The position numbers were made by a program, and so were the translations under genes. The notes under the pieces are model-generated. The model was given only the letters and a program-made list of their open reading frames with translations. It searched no databases and was not told the origin of the DNA. From assembly GCA_002376725.1 (NCBI GenBank), contig DFOM01000001.1, positions 1 through 64,000 on the forward strand: a stretch of DNA of 64,000 nucleotides. Reading direction: 5' to 3'. Shown here in pieces: positions 1-9,539 of this stretch. The DNA is from Cloacimonetes bacterium UBA3541. Lineage in GTDB: Bacteria > Cloacimonadota > Cloacimonadia > Cloacimonadales > Cloacimonadaceae. Every line of letters begins with the position of its first letter. Position 1 is the first letter of the stretch.

Positions 1-145
1 TTTGTTTTTCCAAAGCTAACAAAATAAAGCCTCCAAAGCGCTTAGAAAGGCAATAAATCATCAATTTGTAGTCCTGATTTCAATCCTTATCCAAAAATAA
101 TTTTGCATAAAAAGGGATAATTTTCCAAAAAGATGCATTTTTTAC

Positions 146-174
146 TTGACAGGAAATCCATTATGTCATACAAG
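146..174 (+). promoter_or_regulatory. Probable promoter of the dcw operon
   Basis: A perfect -35 box TTGACA (146-151) is followed 17 nt later by a weak -10 (TACAAG, 169-174; CATACA at 167-172 is an alternative). It lies directly before the phased repeats that look like an MraZ operator and about 130 nt before mraZ. The -10 is poor, so the exact start of transcription is uncertain. Confidence 0.5.
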
Positions 175-185
175 CATCACGGGAT

Positions 186-215
186 GTCAAAAAAAGTCAA
201 AAAAAGTCAAAATGA
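186..215 (+). promoter_or_regulatory. Putative MraZ box: three 10-bp-phased repeats
   Basis: GTCAAAAAAA (186-195), GTCAAAAAAA (196-205) and GTCAAAATGA (206-215) form three direct repeats with a strict 10-bp period, just downstream of the likely promoter. MraZ proteins are known to bind three or four short direct repeats spaced by one helical turn in front of their own operon (TGGGN-type in E. coli, AAAGTG-type in mollicutes). The position and period match that architecture; the repeat sequence itself is inferred to be this lineage's version. Confidence 0.6.
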
Positions 216-302
216 CTTCCTGAATTTTGTTCAGAAGGTCATTGATAGCGTGTTAATACTCTTAAAAAATGAAAGATAAGGATCTTAAAGAAGGTATGAA
301 AA

Positions 303-752
303 ATGTCAGGACCATTTATTGGTTATTCAGAAAATGCTGTTCATAACAATCGGGTCATAATACCTGCTGCTTTTAAGCGTAAATTCGCAGAAGAAGCAAA
401 TAGAACCGTTGTTATTACAGTGGGACCTCTCAATTCTATAGCCCTATATCCACTTGATTCCTGGTTTGCTACTCTTGATGCCTTGGCTAAAGGAGATGAA
501 ATTCAGCGTCGTTTTCGCACACGTTTAATTGACTGTGCTGTAACCGAAGCAGAACTTGAAGGACCAGGTAGAATACGGATTCCAGAAAAACAATTAACTG
601 AAGCTGGAATTAAAGATAGTGTAATTGTTAAGGGAGAAATGCACTATATTACCCTCTGGAATCCTGAAGATTATTATCGTTTAAGAACTCAAAATCTGGA
701 AGCTAATTTAAAAGAATACGACACTAATATTTATCAAATAACCGGACTATGA
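303..752 (+). CDS. mraZ: MraZ, transcriptional regulator of the dcw operon
   Basis: 149 aa, the usual MraZ size (about 140-150). It contains two SpoVT/AbrB-like half-domains; the first carries the DxKxR-like stretch NNRVIIPAAFKRKF (15-28) and the second GPGRIRIPEKQL (87-98). MraZ is a ring-forming DNA-binding protein that autoregulates the operon and is found at its head, as here. A ribosome binding site (AAAGAAGG, 286-293) supports the ATG at 303. The stop overlaps the rsmH start by 4 nt (ATGA), so the two are translationally coupled. The phased repeats at 186-215 are its likely target. Confidence 0.95.
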   Translation: MSGPFIGYSENAVHNNRVIIPAAFKRKFAEEANRTVVITVGPLNSIALYPLDSWFATLDALAKGDEIQRRFRTRLIDCAVTEAELEGPGRIRIPEKQLTEAGIKDSVIVKGEMHYITLWNPEDYYRLRTQNLEANLKEYDTNIYQITGL

Positions 753-1678
753 GTAAATACCACACTCCTGTAATGCTACAACAGTGCATAAACTTTATCG
801 CACCAAAACCTGGTGGAATTTATGTTGACGCCACTATTGGAGGAGGAGGTCACAGTTTAGGATTACTTCAGAGTTGTCCAGACATCCATTTAATCGGTTT
901 TGACCAGGATGCAGAAGCCTTGCAGGAAGCTCAGCAAACTTTATTTCCTTATCAAGATAGAGTAGAATTAATTCAGGCAAACTTCTCTCGTTTAAGAACA
1001 GAACTGGCTTTCCGTCAGATTAAAACCATCAATGGTATTCTTTTTGATCTGGGAGTGTCTTCTCATCAACTAGAAACAACTGAACGCGGATTTAGTTTTG
1101 AACTAGATGCTCCTCTGGATATGCGGATGGATCAAGACTCAGAATTGACCGCTGAAACTGTTTTAAATGAGCTCAGTCAGAGAGAATTAACCAAGATTTT
1201 TCGGGATTATGGAGAAGAGCTCAATGCTTCTCGTATAGCGACAAAGATTGTTAGAGTTAGAGAAAAACATCCCTTGAAAACCACAGGTGACCTGGTTAAA
1301 GTGATAGAATCGGTAGCAGGTAAAGGAACGAAGGCTTCTCTAAAGACAAAAGTCAGAATTTTTCAAGCATTGCGTATTTATATAAATAATGAATTGGAAA
1401 TTTTAGAACAAGCACTAAAAGATGCCATCAATATTCTTCAACCTGGAGGAAGAATTGTTGTTTTAAGCTATCATTCCTTAGAAGATAGAATCGTAAAAAA
1501 TGTTTTCCGTACTGCGGCAGAAGGCGAAAAAATGCCTTCTGAACTGTCCTATCTGGGAAATAATAATAAAGGTAAACTTCAGCTATTAACCAGAAAACCT
1601 CTTCTAGCAGAAGCTGAAGAGATAAAAAATAATCCACATTCTCGCAGTGCTAAACTGCGAGCTGCAGAAAAAATCTAG
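749..1678 (+). CDS. rsmH: RsmH, 16S rRNA N4-cytosine-1402 methyltransferase
   Basis: 309 aa, family-typical length. The SAM-binding motif DATIGGGGHS lies at 27-36, DLGVSSHQL near 97-105 and VLSYHSLEDR near 238-247, and the C-terminus NPHSRSAKLRAAEKI is diagnostic of MraW/RsmH. The enzyme methylates N4 of C1402 in the ribosomal P site. It is almost always the second gene of the dcw cluster, as seen here. The ATG overlaps the mraZ stop by 4 nt. Only 8 nt separate it from the ftsL-like gene, and the ribosome binding site of that gene overlaps this interval. Confidence 0.97.
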   Translation: MSKYHTPVMLQQCINFIAPKPGGIYVDATIGGGGHSLGLLQSCPDIHLIGFDQDAEALQEAQQTLFPYQDRVELIQANFSRLRTELAFRQIKTINGILFDLGVSSHQLETTERGFSFELDAPLDMRMDQDSELTAETVLNELSQRELTKIFRDYGEELNASRIATKIVRVREKHPLKTTGDLVKVIESVAGKGTKASLKTKVRIFQALRIYINNELEILEQALKDAINILQPGGRIVVLSYHSLEDRIVKNVFRTAAEGEKMPSELSYLGNNNKGKLQLLTRKPLLAEAEEIKNNPHSRSAKLRAAEKI

Positions 1679-1686
1679 GGGGAAAA

Positions 1687-2043
1687 ATGCGAGCTAGATT
1701 TTGTATCTTCTTGCTTTTGTTGCTAATTATAATTTTCATTAATTTCTGGAATGCTCACCAGATTGTGGGTCAAACTCAAGAGCTGGCAAAATTAGAAAAA
1801 AAGGTCGCAGCGGAAAAGAATATTAACACCGAACTACTAGTAGAAAGAGATGACCTACGTAGTGGCAAAAATATTGCCAGTCTTGTACGAGTTGAACTTG
1901 ACCATTTTAATCCTCAGGAAGAGCAGGGCAAAATTATCTATGTTCATGAACCTGTAAATACAGAGGACAAGACGAGTTATTGTATAATTGATTTATTCAC
2001 TACCAAAGCTCAAGCACGAGAAATTAAGATTCAGCTTGATTAA
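1687..2043 (+). CDS. ftsL: FtsL-like division protein
   Basis: 118 aa. One transmembrane helix (about residues 5-22, rich in L and I) is followed by a predicted coiled coil (about 28-60, QTQELAKLEKKVAAEK). This is the bitopic FtsL layout; FtsL sequences are poorly conserved, so the call rests on size, topology and position between rsmH and ftsI. A good ribosome binding site (AGGGGGA, 1677-1683) precedes ATG 1687. FtsL normally forms a complex with FtsQ and FtsB that activates FtsWI. The C-terminal 50 residues (YVHEPVNTEDKTSYC region) resemble nothing I recognise. Confidence 0.75.
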   Translation: MRARFCIFLLLLLIIIFINFWNAHQIVGQTQELAKLEKKVAAEKNINTELLVERDDLRSGKNIASLVRVELDHFNPQEEQGKIIYVHEPVNTEDKTSYCIIDLFTTKAQAREIKIQLD

Positions 2044-2046
2044 ATT

Positions 2047-4221
2047 ATGCATTCCAGGCATAAGATTCTGGTTGTCTTTTTTGGTCTTTTGACCCTACTA
2101 TGGGCAAGTTACCTCTTTATCCTTCAAATCTTAGACCCTTTTCATTTAAGTGATGAACGCCGTATACGTTATACTCCTTATAAAGAAATTCTAATCCCTA
2201 CTCGTGGCTCTATCTATGATGCTAACGGAAATATCCTGGTAAGTTCCATAAGTTTCTACCAGCTTGATATTGATCGTAAGGCGGTTTCACTCTGGGCAAA
2301 AGAACAAAACATCTCCCTTACAGAAGCTTACAAAATGATCAGTGAGACAATAGGTAAAAATTCTAGCATAAATCCGGAACAGGTTTATCAAAGACTAACT
2401 ATTAATGATAAGTTAACTTCAGTCCAGATTACTAATAAGATTAGAGAAATGGAACTGGAAAAGATTTTAACAGAATTTGAAAAAAATAAATTACCTGGCT
2501 TAATCCATACCTTTTCCTCAATGAAACGTATTTATTCCCAAGATTTACTTGCAGCAAGATTATTAGGTGCGGTTAGAGCTATATCAGATGGGTATGATAT
2601 GGAAACTCAGAGTCGTTCCATTTATCAGCTCAGTGGCATTTGTGGTTTAGAATCCACCTATAATAATGTATTAGCTGGAGAATATGGCTGGAGAGAAGTG
2701 GTCTATGATGCAAAACATCGTCGTATGCCCTATCCTAACCTGCATGAAAAACCAGAGAAAGATGGATATAATTTACATTTAACTATTGATGCTAATATCC
2801 AAGCCGTAGTTGAACATGCTCTCTTTGAAGGTCTAAGTAAGTACGGAGCAATAAATGCTGGAGCTGTGATTATGGATCCCAATACAGGAAGAATTCTTGC
2901 AATGGCAGGAGTTTCACCTGACGATAGAAATCTTGACCCTGCAGAAGTTAGAGTTAAAGCTAATATACCAGTCAGTTTTCTGTTTGAGCCTGGTTCTACA
3001 ATGAAGCCTTTAACTATGCTTGCTGCTCTGGATAAACACCTGGTTAGACCCAATGAATATTTTGAATGTGGGGTTTATTATGTTCAAGGAAGAAAGATTA
3101 GTGATACTCATATGTATGGAAGCTTAAGACCAGTAGATATAATCAGTAAATCCAGTAATGTGGGTATTGCTAAAATTGCCGAAAGAGTAGGTCCTAGAAA
3201 TCTTTATGAAACATTTATTTCTCTCGGTTACGGTCAAAAGACAGGATTAAATCTCCAGGGTGAAAGTAGTGGAATGTTTCCTAAGCTTAATAACTGGGAT
3301 GGTTATACTCTTCATTCCGTTGCCTTTGGACAAGGAATAGCTGTAACCGCACTTCAACATGCAACTGCTTTTTGTGCTATCGCTAATGGTGGAAAAATAA
3401 TGAAGCCTCATCTGGTGGACTATGTAACCGATGATAATGGTAAGATCATAGAACAAACTGAACCAGAAGTTCTAAGACAGGTTTGTAGTAAAGCAGCTGC
3501 AGATACTGTTCGTTCTTATATGCAAGCGGTTATAGATAGAGGAACTGCCACTCATATAAAAGCTGATTATATCACTATTGCAGGCAAGACAGGCACCGCC
3601 CAAAAAGCTGCCGAAGGTGGAAAAGGTTATATAAATGGTAAATATACTTCTGTTTTTGTTGGAATGTTCCCTGCTGATGCTCCTAAAATGGTAATGGTAG
3701 TTTTTTATGATGAACCAAGTCCAGGTTATCATTTTGGAAGTATGAGCGCTGCTCCAACCTTTAAAAAAATTTTAGATGATATACTATTTATGCCTAATTG
3801 CAATATTGTAGCATTTGACCAAAGATTGTTACAAAGCTCAAAAAGGATGCCTGATTTAAGAGGAAAACATATAAAACAGGCAGAAGCAATTCTTAATCAA
3901 TACGGTTTTTCTTATAAGATTGAAGGAGCAGATTCATCCTCTGTTGTGATTGACCAGTTTCCTAAACCTAATGTTTCTGTTGATCCTGCACATTCCATCA
4001 CCTTAAAAATTGGTCGGGGTAAAAAAGAAACGGAGACTGAACTTCTTCCTGGTCTTATGCCTGATTTATGTGGTCTCACTATTCGCAAAGCTATGCAAGT
4101 TGCAGCCAGAGAAAATATTGCTTTAAAAATTATGGGTTCAGGAATCGTCCGTCGTCAATCCATACAACCCGGTTCTCGTATTACTAGTAATACTACCTGC
4201 GTCATTGAGGCTTCTATATGA
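2047..4221 (+). CDS. ftsI: FtsI/SpoVD-type penicillin-binding protein with two PASTA domains
   Basis: 724 aa, larger than E. coli FtsI (588) because of a C-terminal PASTA pair. Order: transmembrane helix (about 7-28), pedestal beginning near RGSIYDANGN (54-63), transpeptidase domain with the catalytic triad motifs S317-TMK320, S369-SN and K514-TG, then PASTA 1 (from about 601, RMPDLRGKH) and PASTA 2 (from about 665, LMPDLCGLT). It cross-links septal peptidoglycan with FtsW. PASTA domains are usual in Gram-positive PBP2x and SpoVD but also occur in FCB bacteria. Its last codons overlap murEF by 4 nt. The spacer to ftsL is 3 nt, so translation is probably coupled. Confidence 0.95.
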   Translation: MHSRHKILVVFFGLLTLLWASYLFILQILDPFHLSDERRIRYTPYKEILIPTRGSIYDANGNILVSSISFYQLDIDRKAVSLWAKEQNISLTEAYKMISETIGKNSSINPEQVYQRLTINDKLTSVQITNKIREMELEKILTEFEKNKLPGLIHTFSSMKRIYSQDLLAARLLGAVRAISDGYDMETQSRSIYQLSGICGLESTYNNVLAGEYGWREVVYDAKHRRMPYPNLHEKPEKDGYNLHLTIDANIQAVVEHALFEGLSKYGAINAGAVIMDPNTGRILAMAGVSPDDRNLDPAEVRVKANIPVSFLFEPGSTMKPLTMLAALDKHLVRPNEYFECGVYYVQGRKISDTHMYGSLRPVDIISKSSNVGIAKIAERVGPRNLYETFISLGYGQKTGLNLQGESSGMFPKLNNWDGYTLHSVAFGQGIAVTALQHATAFCAIANGGKIMKPHLVDYVTDDNGKIIEQTEPEVLRQVCSKAAADTVRSYMQAVIDRGTATHIKADYITIAGKTGTAQKAAEGGKGYINGKYTSVFVGMFPADAPKMVMVVFYDEPSPGYHFGSMSAAPTFKKILDDILFMPNCNIVAFDQRLLQSSKRMPDLRGKHIKQAEAILNQYGFSYKIEGADSSSVVIDQFPKPNVSVDPAHSITLKIGRGKKETETELLPGLMPDLCGLTIRKAMQVAARENIALKIMGSGIVRRQSIQPGSRITSNTTCVIEASI

Positions 4222-7067
4222 TACTAAAAGAAATCCTCAATCTTTTCCGGGAACACCATATTCTCTTAAATTATCATAGTACGGAAGAAGACCTGGAATT
4301 AAAAGGTAAAATCTGTACTGATAGTCGTGAAGTTAAAGCAGGAGATATCTTCATCTGCATCACAGGTTTTAATACTGATGGACATAACTTTATTGATGAT
4401 GTGCGTAAGAAAAATGTAGCCTTAATTGTTAGTGAAAGACCGCTAGATGATAATCTTACCTATATACAAGTGACTGAATCTCGTAAAGCTGCTGCTTTAC
4501 TTGCGAAGCTCTATTATCATAATCCCAGTGCCCAATTTCGTTTAATCGGCATAACGGGCACCAATGGAAAAACCACAACCTCTATATTATTGTACAGAGC
4601 TTTAATGGAACTGGGATATTCCTGCGGTTGGATTGGCACCTTAGGATATCAAATTAATAATCAACATTATAGTTCTAATCATACTACCCCTGATATTATA
4701 GAACTTAATCAAATCTTTGCCAGGATGGTAGAAAAGGGAGTTAAATATGTTAGTATGGAAGTATCTTCTCATGCTCTTGCCCTAGATAGAGTTTATGGTA
4801 TTGAATTTGATTATTGTCTATTTACCAATTTAAGTCGTGAACATTTAGATTTTCATCAAACGATGGAAGAATATGGCAATGCTAAAAAGAAGCTTTTTGA
4901 ACGAACTATTCAGCATAAAGCTGTAGGTCTTATCAATATAGATGATAATTTTGGGAGAAAACTTTTTGAAGAACTAAAAAGCGTTAATGCCTATGTCTAT
5001 AGTATTGGAAATATGGACGCTGATTTCATTATCAGAACCGAACATAGTCATCTTCCCCATCGGGTTACCGGTAATCGTTTTTCGCTACAAACTCCAGATG
5101 GAATGATTAATATCCGTACATCGCTAACGGGAATTTTTAATATGAACAATCTGGCAATGTGTGCGGCTAGTCTCAATTTAATGGGATTTGAAGCACGTCA
5201 GATAGAACAATGTTTAAATATTGCTCAACCTGTTAAGGGAAGATTTGAACCAATACCTAATGAGAGAGGCATACAAGTGTTTGTAGATTATGCTCATACT
5301 CCAGACGCTATGGAAAATGTGCTAAAAGCATGTCAGGACCTTGAACACAAAAGAATCTTATGCCTATTTGGTGCGGGTGGCAATAGAGATAAAGGAAAAC
5401 GGTCTTTAATGCTTCAAACCGCACTCCATTATGCTAATGCAGTTATTATAACCGATGATAATCCTCGCTTTGAGGATCCTGATGCTATTATTAGAGATAT
5501 AGTATCAGGAACAGAACTATGGCTCCCCTGGTGGATAATTAGAAATCGGAAAGAAGCTATCCATAGCATTTTAAGACTTGCTCAGCCAGGTGATATAGTT
5601 CTTCTTTGCGGTAAAGGACATGAAAATTATCAGGAAATAGAAGGCGTTCGCTATCCCTTTGAAGATGCCGTAATTGCCTCGGAATTTCTCCATTCTGAGG
5701 ATACTTTTCAGATAGAATCTGAAGAACTAATCCTTCCTGTAGATAAGTTGATGCTGGAACTTTTAGCCAAAACCCCTTTTCCAGTTGACGATAAATATAA
5801 GCCACCTAAAACTTATCATTATCTCTCTACAGATAGCAGAACAATCGTTCCCAACTCCATCTTTTTTGCTATAACTGGTCTTCATTTTAACGGCAATGAC
5901 TTCTTACCTCAAGTTTTAACTGATGAGACTATACTAGGTATTGGCACTATTGCTAATCAGGGCTGGGATAACTATATTCAGGTAACCGATCCCCTTTCCT
6001 TACTATCTGCTTTATGTCGTAAGTATCTTCAGATGTTTGAGGTATATAAGATTGCCCTCACCGGAAGTACAGGCAAAAGTAGCACAAAAGAGATCTTAGC
6101 TCAAATTTTTAATAGCTATGCCCCTACTTTAAAAACTCAAGCTAACGAAAACAATATGATAGGTCTGTGCAAAACTATCCCTCAGATAAGACCTAATCAT
6201 CGTTATGCTGTTTTTGAACTTGGTACTAATGCTTTTGGTGAAATTGCTGCTTTAGCTAATGTTTGCAATCCGAATGCAGCAATCATTATCAATGTAGGAC
6301 CTTCTCATCTGGAAAAACTTATAGATGAAGAAGGTGTTTTCAGAGAAAAAACTGCTTTATTCAACCGTCCCCTTGATATAATGCTATTTGATGGAGATGA
6401 CCCACGTTTTATTATTTATGCTGATAAAGGGAAAAGTGTGGGATATAGTGATACCGCGGATTTTCATATAACCGATTTAGAATGTAATAATGAAACTTGC
6501 AAATTCAAAATCAATGGTGAACCTTTTTCTATACCTTATTCTGCTCCATTTTTGGTAAAAAATGCTTCCTTCGCTATAGCTATGGGTATACTAAAAAATA
6601 TCCCTCTACATCTAATTAAAGAGGCAATTTCTAAACCAGTTAAATTAAACCTTCGTCTGCAGATTGAAAAGACTGATAATTATATCATCATTGCAGATTG
6701 TTACAATGCTAATCCTATTTCTATGCAAAGTGCCATTGAATTTTGGCATAAGCTTGAACCAGAGAGAGAACATATTGCTATTCTAGGAGATATGTTGGAA
6801 CTTGGAATTCAAGCACCTATGTATCATAATATGATTGGGACTATTCTAGCTGAAAAGGGTGTGGATAGATTAATTACCGTGGGAAATCTTTCTCAATATT
6901 ATCATCTATCTGATAGTTCTCTAAAATCTGACCATTTTAATAGTGTTGATGAGCTTATACAAAGTGGCATATTAAAAACCTTGACACCAGGTGCAGTTAT
7001 CCTTATAAAAGGTTCTCATTCTATTCAGTTAGAAAAAGTAATTCCGATTCTACGCAAAGGAAGCTAA
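4218..7067 (+). CDS. murEF: Bifunctional MurE-MurF ligase fusion
   Basis: 949 aa, the sum of two Mur ligases in one frame. Residues 1 to about 505 are MurE (UDP-MurNAc-dipeptide:meso-DAP ligase): P-loop GTNGKTTT at 114-121 and D414-NPR417, the motif that marks meso-diaminopimelate rather than lysine specificity. Residues from about 515 to 949 are MurF (D-Ala-D-Ala adding enzyme): P-loop GSTGKSST at 616-623. Both catalytic P-loop lysines (118, 620) are present, so both halves look active. No stop, frameshift or internal ribosome site separates them. The start overlaps ftsI by 4 nt, and mraY begins 2 nt after the stop. Confidence 0.95.
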   Translation: MILKEILNLFREHHILLNYHSTEEDLELKGKICTDSREVKAGDIFICITGFNTDGHNFIDDVRKKNVALIVSERPLDDNLTYIQVTESRKAAALLAKLYYHNPSAQFRLIGITGTNGKTTTSILLYRALMELGYSCGWIGTLGYQINNQHYSSNHTTPDIIELNQIFARMVEKGVKYVSMEVSSHALALDRVYGIEFDYCLFTNLSREHLDFHQTMEEYGNAKKKLFERTIQHKAVGLINIDDNFGRKLFEELKSVNAYVYSIGNMDADFIIRTEHSHLPHRVTGNRFSLQTPDGMINIRTSLTGIFNMNNLAMCAASLNLMGFEARQIEQCLNIAQPVKGRFEPIPNERGIQVFVDYAHTPDAMENVLKACQDLEHKRILCLFGAGGNRDKGKRSLMLQTALHYANAVIITDDNPRFEDPDAIIRDIVSGTELWLPWWIIRNRKEAIHSILRLAQPGDIVLLCGKGHENYQEIEGVRYPFEDAVIASEFLHSEDTFQIESEELILPVDKLMLELLAKTPFPVDDKYKPPKTYHYLSTDSRTIVPNSIFFAITGLHFNGNDFLPQVLTDETILGIGTIANQGWDNYIQVTDPLSLLSALCRKYLQMFEVYKIALTGSTGKSSTKEILAQIFNSYAPTLKTQANENNMIGLCKTIPQIRPNHRYAVFELGTNAFGEIAALANVCNPNAAIIINVGPSHLEKLIDEEGVFREKTALFNRPLDIMLFDGDDPRFIIYADKGKSVGYSDTADFHITDLECNNETCKFKINGEPFSIPYSAPFLVKNASFAIAMGILKNIPLHLIKEAISKPVKLNLRLQIEKTDNYIIIADCYNANPISMQSAIEFWHKLEPEREHIAILGDMLELGIQAPMYHNMIGTILAEKGVDRLITVGNLSQYYHLSDSSLKSDHFNSVDELIQSGILKTLTPGAVILIKGSHSIQLEKVIPILRKGS

Positions 7068-7069
7068 TT

Positions 7070-8173
7070 ATGCTGTATCATCTTCTCTATCCCTTGGCAA
7101 AATATAGCATTGTATTCAATGTTTTCCGCTATATTACTTTCCGGTCTATTGGAGCTTTTGTGACAGCTTTACTCTTTTCGCTTTTTGCTGGACCGCCCTT
7201 GATTAAGTTTCTGCAAGGTCAATCGGCAGTTGAAAAAATAGATGAAGATAAACCAGCACGCCATAGAGCTAAAGAGGGAACTGCAACTATGGGTGGCTTG
7301 ATAATCTTATTTAGTCTTTTGATTGCTTCTTTGCTCTGGAATGACCTAACTAATCGTCCTATATTAATGATGTATCTTACTACTCTCTGGTTAGGAGTTC
7401 TGGGCTTTTTAGATGACTATTTAAAAAACTTTTTAAATGTGCCAAAAGGTCTCTTACCCAAATATAAAATCTGGGGACAAATAGGAGTTGGACTCTTTCT
7501 TACCCTGGCTATCTATTTTAGCACCAATGTAGTGGATAATGTAACCCAGTTGCAAATCCCATTTTTTAAAAATACTTATATTCAGCTTGGGTGGTTATTC
7601 ATTCCTATTATGGTTATTTATATAACTGGTATATCCAATGCGGTTAATCTAACCGATGGATTAGATGGACTGGCAGCTGGAGTGATGATATTTTCTGCCT
7701 TAGGTTTGGGTATTATGAGCTATTTAAAAGGTAACTATGTTACCGCTAATTATCTGAAGCTAGAATTCATACCAACTGCTGGGGAACTTACTGTCTTTAT
7801 TGCAGGTTTAATAGGTTCTTTAATAGGGTTCCTCTGGTTTAATGCTTATCCTGCTGAGGTTTTTATGGGAGATACAGGTTCTCTTACTCTAGGTGGAATT
7901 TTAGCTGTATTATCCATTTTATTGAAAGAGCAAATATTTTTCCTTATAATCGGTTTCCTTTTTATAGCAGAGACTCTTTCAGTGATAATTCAACGAACCC
8001 ATTTCCGATATACCAGAAAAAAATATGGAACTGGAAACAGAGTGTTTCTCTGTGCACCAATTCATCATCACTTTGAAATGAAGGGAATGCATGAATCAAA
8101 GATTGTTATCCGATTCTGGATTATTGCCACTCTCTTGCTGGCTATTGGTCTTAGCACAATTAAATTGAGATAG
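7070..8173 (+). CDS. mraY: MraY, phospho-MurNAc-pentapeptide translocase
   Basis: 367 aa integral membrane enzyme, family-typical. It transfers phospho-MurNAc-pentapeptide to undecaprenyl phosphate to give lipid I. Visible signatures are KEGTATMGG, the LDDYLKN acidic motif, NLTDGLDGLA starting at residue 193, GDTGSLTLGG and the C-terminal HHHFEMKGM histidine motif. About ten hydrophobic segments can be picked out. A ribosome binding site AAGGAAG (7058-7064) lies inside the end of murEF and supports ATG 7070. Confidence 0.97.
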   Translation: MLYHLLYPLAKYSIVFNVFRYITFRSIGAFVTALLFSLFAGPPLIKFLQGQSAVEKIDEDKPARHRAKEGTATMGGLIILFSLLIASLLWNDLTNRPILMMYLTTLWLGVLGFLDDYLKNFLNVPKGLLPKYKIWGQIGVGLFLTLAIYFSTNVVDNVTQLQIPFFKNTYIQLGWLFIPIMVIYITGISNAVNLTDGLDGLAAGVMIFSALGLGIMSYLKGNYVTANYLKLEFIPTAGELTVFIAGLIGSLIGFLWFNAYPAEVFMGDTGSLTLGGILAVLSILLKEQIFFLIIGFLFIAETLSVIIQRTHFRYTRKKYGTGNRVFLCAPIHHHFEMKGMHESKIVIRFWIIATLLLAIGLSTIKLR

Positions 8174-8183
8174 GGAGAAGGAA

Positions 8184-9539
8184 TTGTTTGATTTTAATAT
8201 ATCTTATGCTATCCTGGGACTTGCGAGAAGTGGCATTGCTGCAGCTTATAAAATAAAAGAATTGGGCGGTAATGCCTACTTAAGTGATATCCAATCCGAA
8301 GAACATATAGAAAACGCAGAAGAATTGAAGAAAGATTTTGAATGCGAGTTCGGAGGTCATACAAATAAACTTTTCCAGTTTGAACAATGGATTGTTAGTC
8401 CCGGAATTCCACTCAATATACCTGTAATTCAAAAAGCTAAGCAACTCGGAATACCTTTAATTAGTGAGATAGAATTTGGCTATCAAATTAAGTCACCGGA
8501 TAGCAAAATAATTGCTGTAACTGGTTCTAATGGCAAAAGCACAACCGTCTCACTAATCCAGCATATTCTTAAAAATATGGGTTACAATAGCATTTTGGCT
8601 GGTAATATTGGTAATGCACTAACTTCTTATCCGGTGGAAAAACCCGGTATAGATTTCATAGTTCTGGAACTAAGTAGTTTTCAACTGGATTTAATAGACA
8701 CTTTTAGACCAAATTTAGCAATCTTACTTAATATCACTCCTGACCATATGGATAGATATGATTCTTTTCAGAATTATATTGATTCTAAATTTCGCATTTT
8801 TATGAATCAAACTCCGGAAGATACTGCCGTTATTTGTCTGGACTCTAAACCTATAGCAGAAAGACAGAATCATATCAAGGCTCAGTTATTACGATATTCT
8901 TTAGAAAAAACACCTCCTGATTGTGAAGCCTGGCTAAATCAGGATGCTATTCAGATTGGAGTTAAACACAAGCTTCCAGTTCGTGATTTAAAACTTCGTG
9001 GACCACATAACTATGCAAACGCTATGGCAGCTCTTTTAGCGGTAAATGATTTAACTCATAATCTGGATGCAGCAATGGAAACAGCTAAAACTTTTCTTCC
9101 TTTACCACATCGTCTGGAATTTGTTGCTGAAATCAATGGCATTGCCTTCTATAACGATTCCAAAGCAACCAATACAGATTCTGTGAAATCGGCCTTATCT
9201 GCTTTTGACCAACCAGTTAGAATCATAATGGGTGGTTCCGATAAGGGAGAAGATTTTTCCCTGCTTACACCTATTTTGGAGAAAACTACAAAAAAAGTTT
9301 ATCTGACTGGAGCAACAGCAGATAAAATGTATGAAATCTGGAAAGATGAACTTCCCGCAGAAAAAATTGAGGACTTTGAACAATGCATACGAAAAGCTTT
9401 CTATGATTCGGTTCCAGGAGATATCATTCTTCTTTCTCCCGCCTGTGCTAGCTTTGATAAATTCAAAAACTATGAAGAGCGAGGGGAAGTTTTTAAACAT
9501 ATAGTCAATTCTATTGCCCGGGAATATGAAAAAGAATAA
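8184..9539 (+). CDS. murD: MurD, UDP-MurNAc-L-Ala:D-Glu ligase
   Basis: 451 aa, typical for MurD. It has an N-terminal nucleotide-binding motif (AILGLARSGIA, 9-19), the P-loop GSNGKSTT at 114-121, and the NDSKATNTDSV and HRLEFV motifs of the central and C-terminal domains. It adds D-glutamate in the cytoplasm. The start is TTG at 8184, preceded by a strong ribosome binding site (GGGAGAAGG, 8173-8181); there is no ATG nearby in frame. The 3' end overlaps the start of ftsW. Confidence 0.95.
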   Translation: MFDFNISYAILGLARSGIAAAYKIKELGGNAYLSDIQSEEHIENAEELKKDFECEFGGHTNKLFQFEQWIVSPGIPLNIPVIQKAKQLGIPLISEIEFGYQIKSPDSKIIAVTGSNGKSTTVSLIQHILKNMGYNSILAGNIGNALTSYPVEKPGIDFIVLELSSFQLDLIDTFRPNLAILLNITPDHMDRYDSFQNYIDSKFRIFMNQTPEDTAVICLDSKPIAERQNHIKAQLLRYSLEKTPPDCEAWLNQDAIQIGVKHKLPVRDLKLRGPHNYANAMAALLAVNDLTHNLDAAMETAKTFLPLPHRLEFVAEINGIAFYNDSKATNTDSVKSALSAFDQPVRIIMGGSDKGEDFSLLTPILEKTTKKVYLTGATADKMYEIWKDELPAEKIEDFEQCIRKAFYDSVPGDIILLSPACASFDKFKNYEERGEVFKHIVNSIAREYEKE

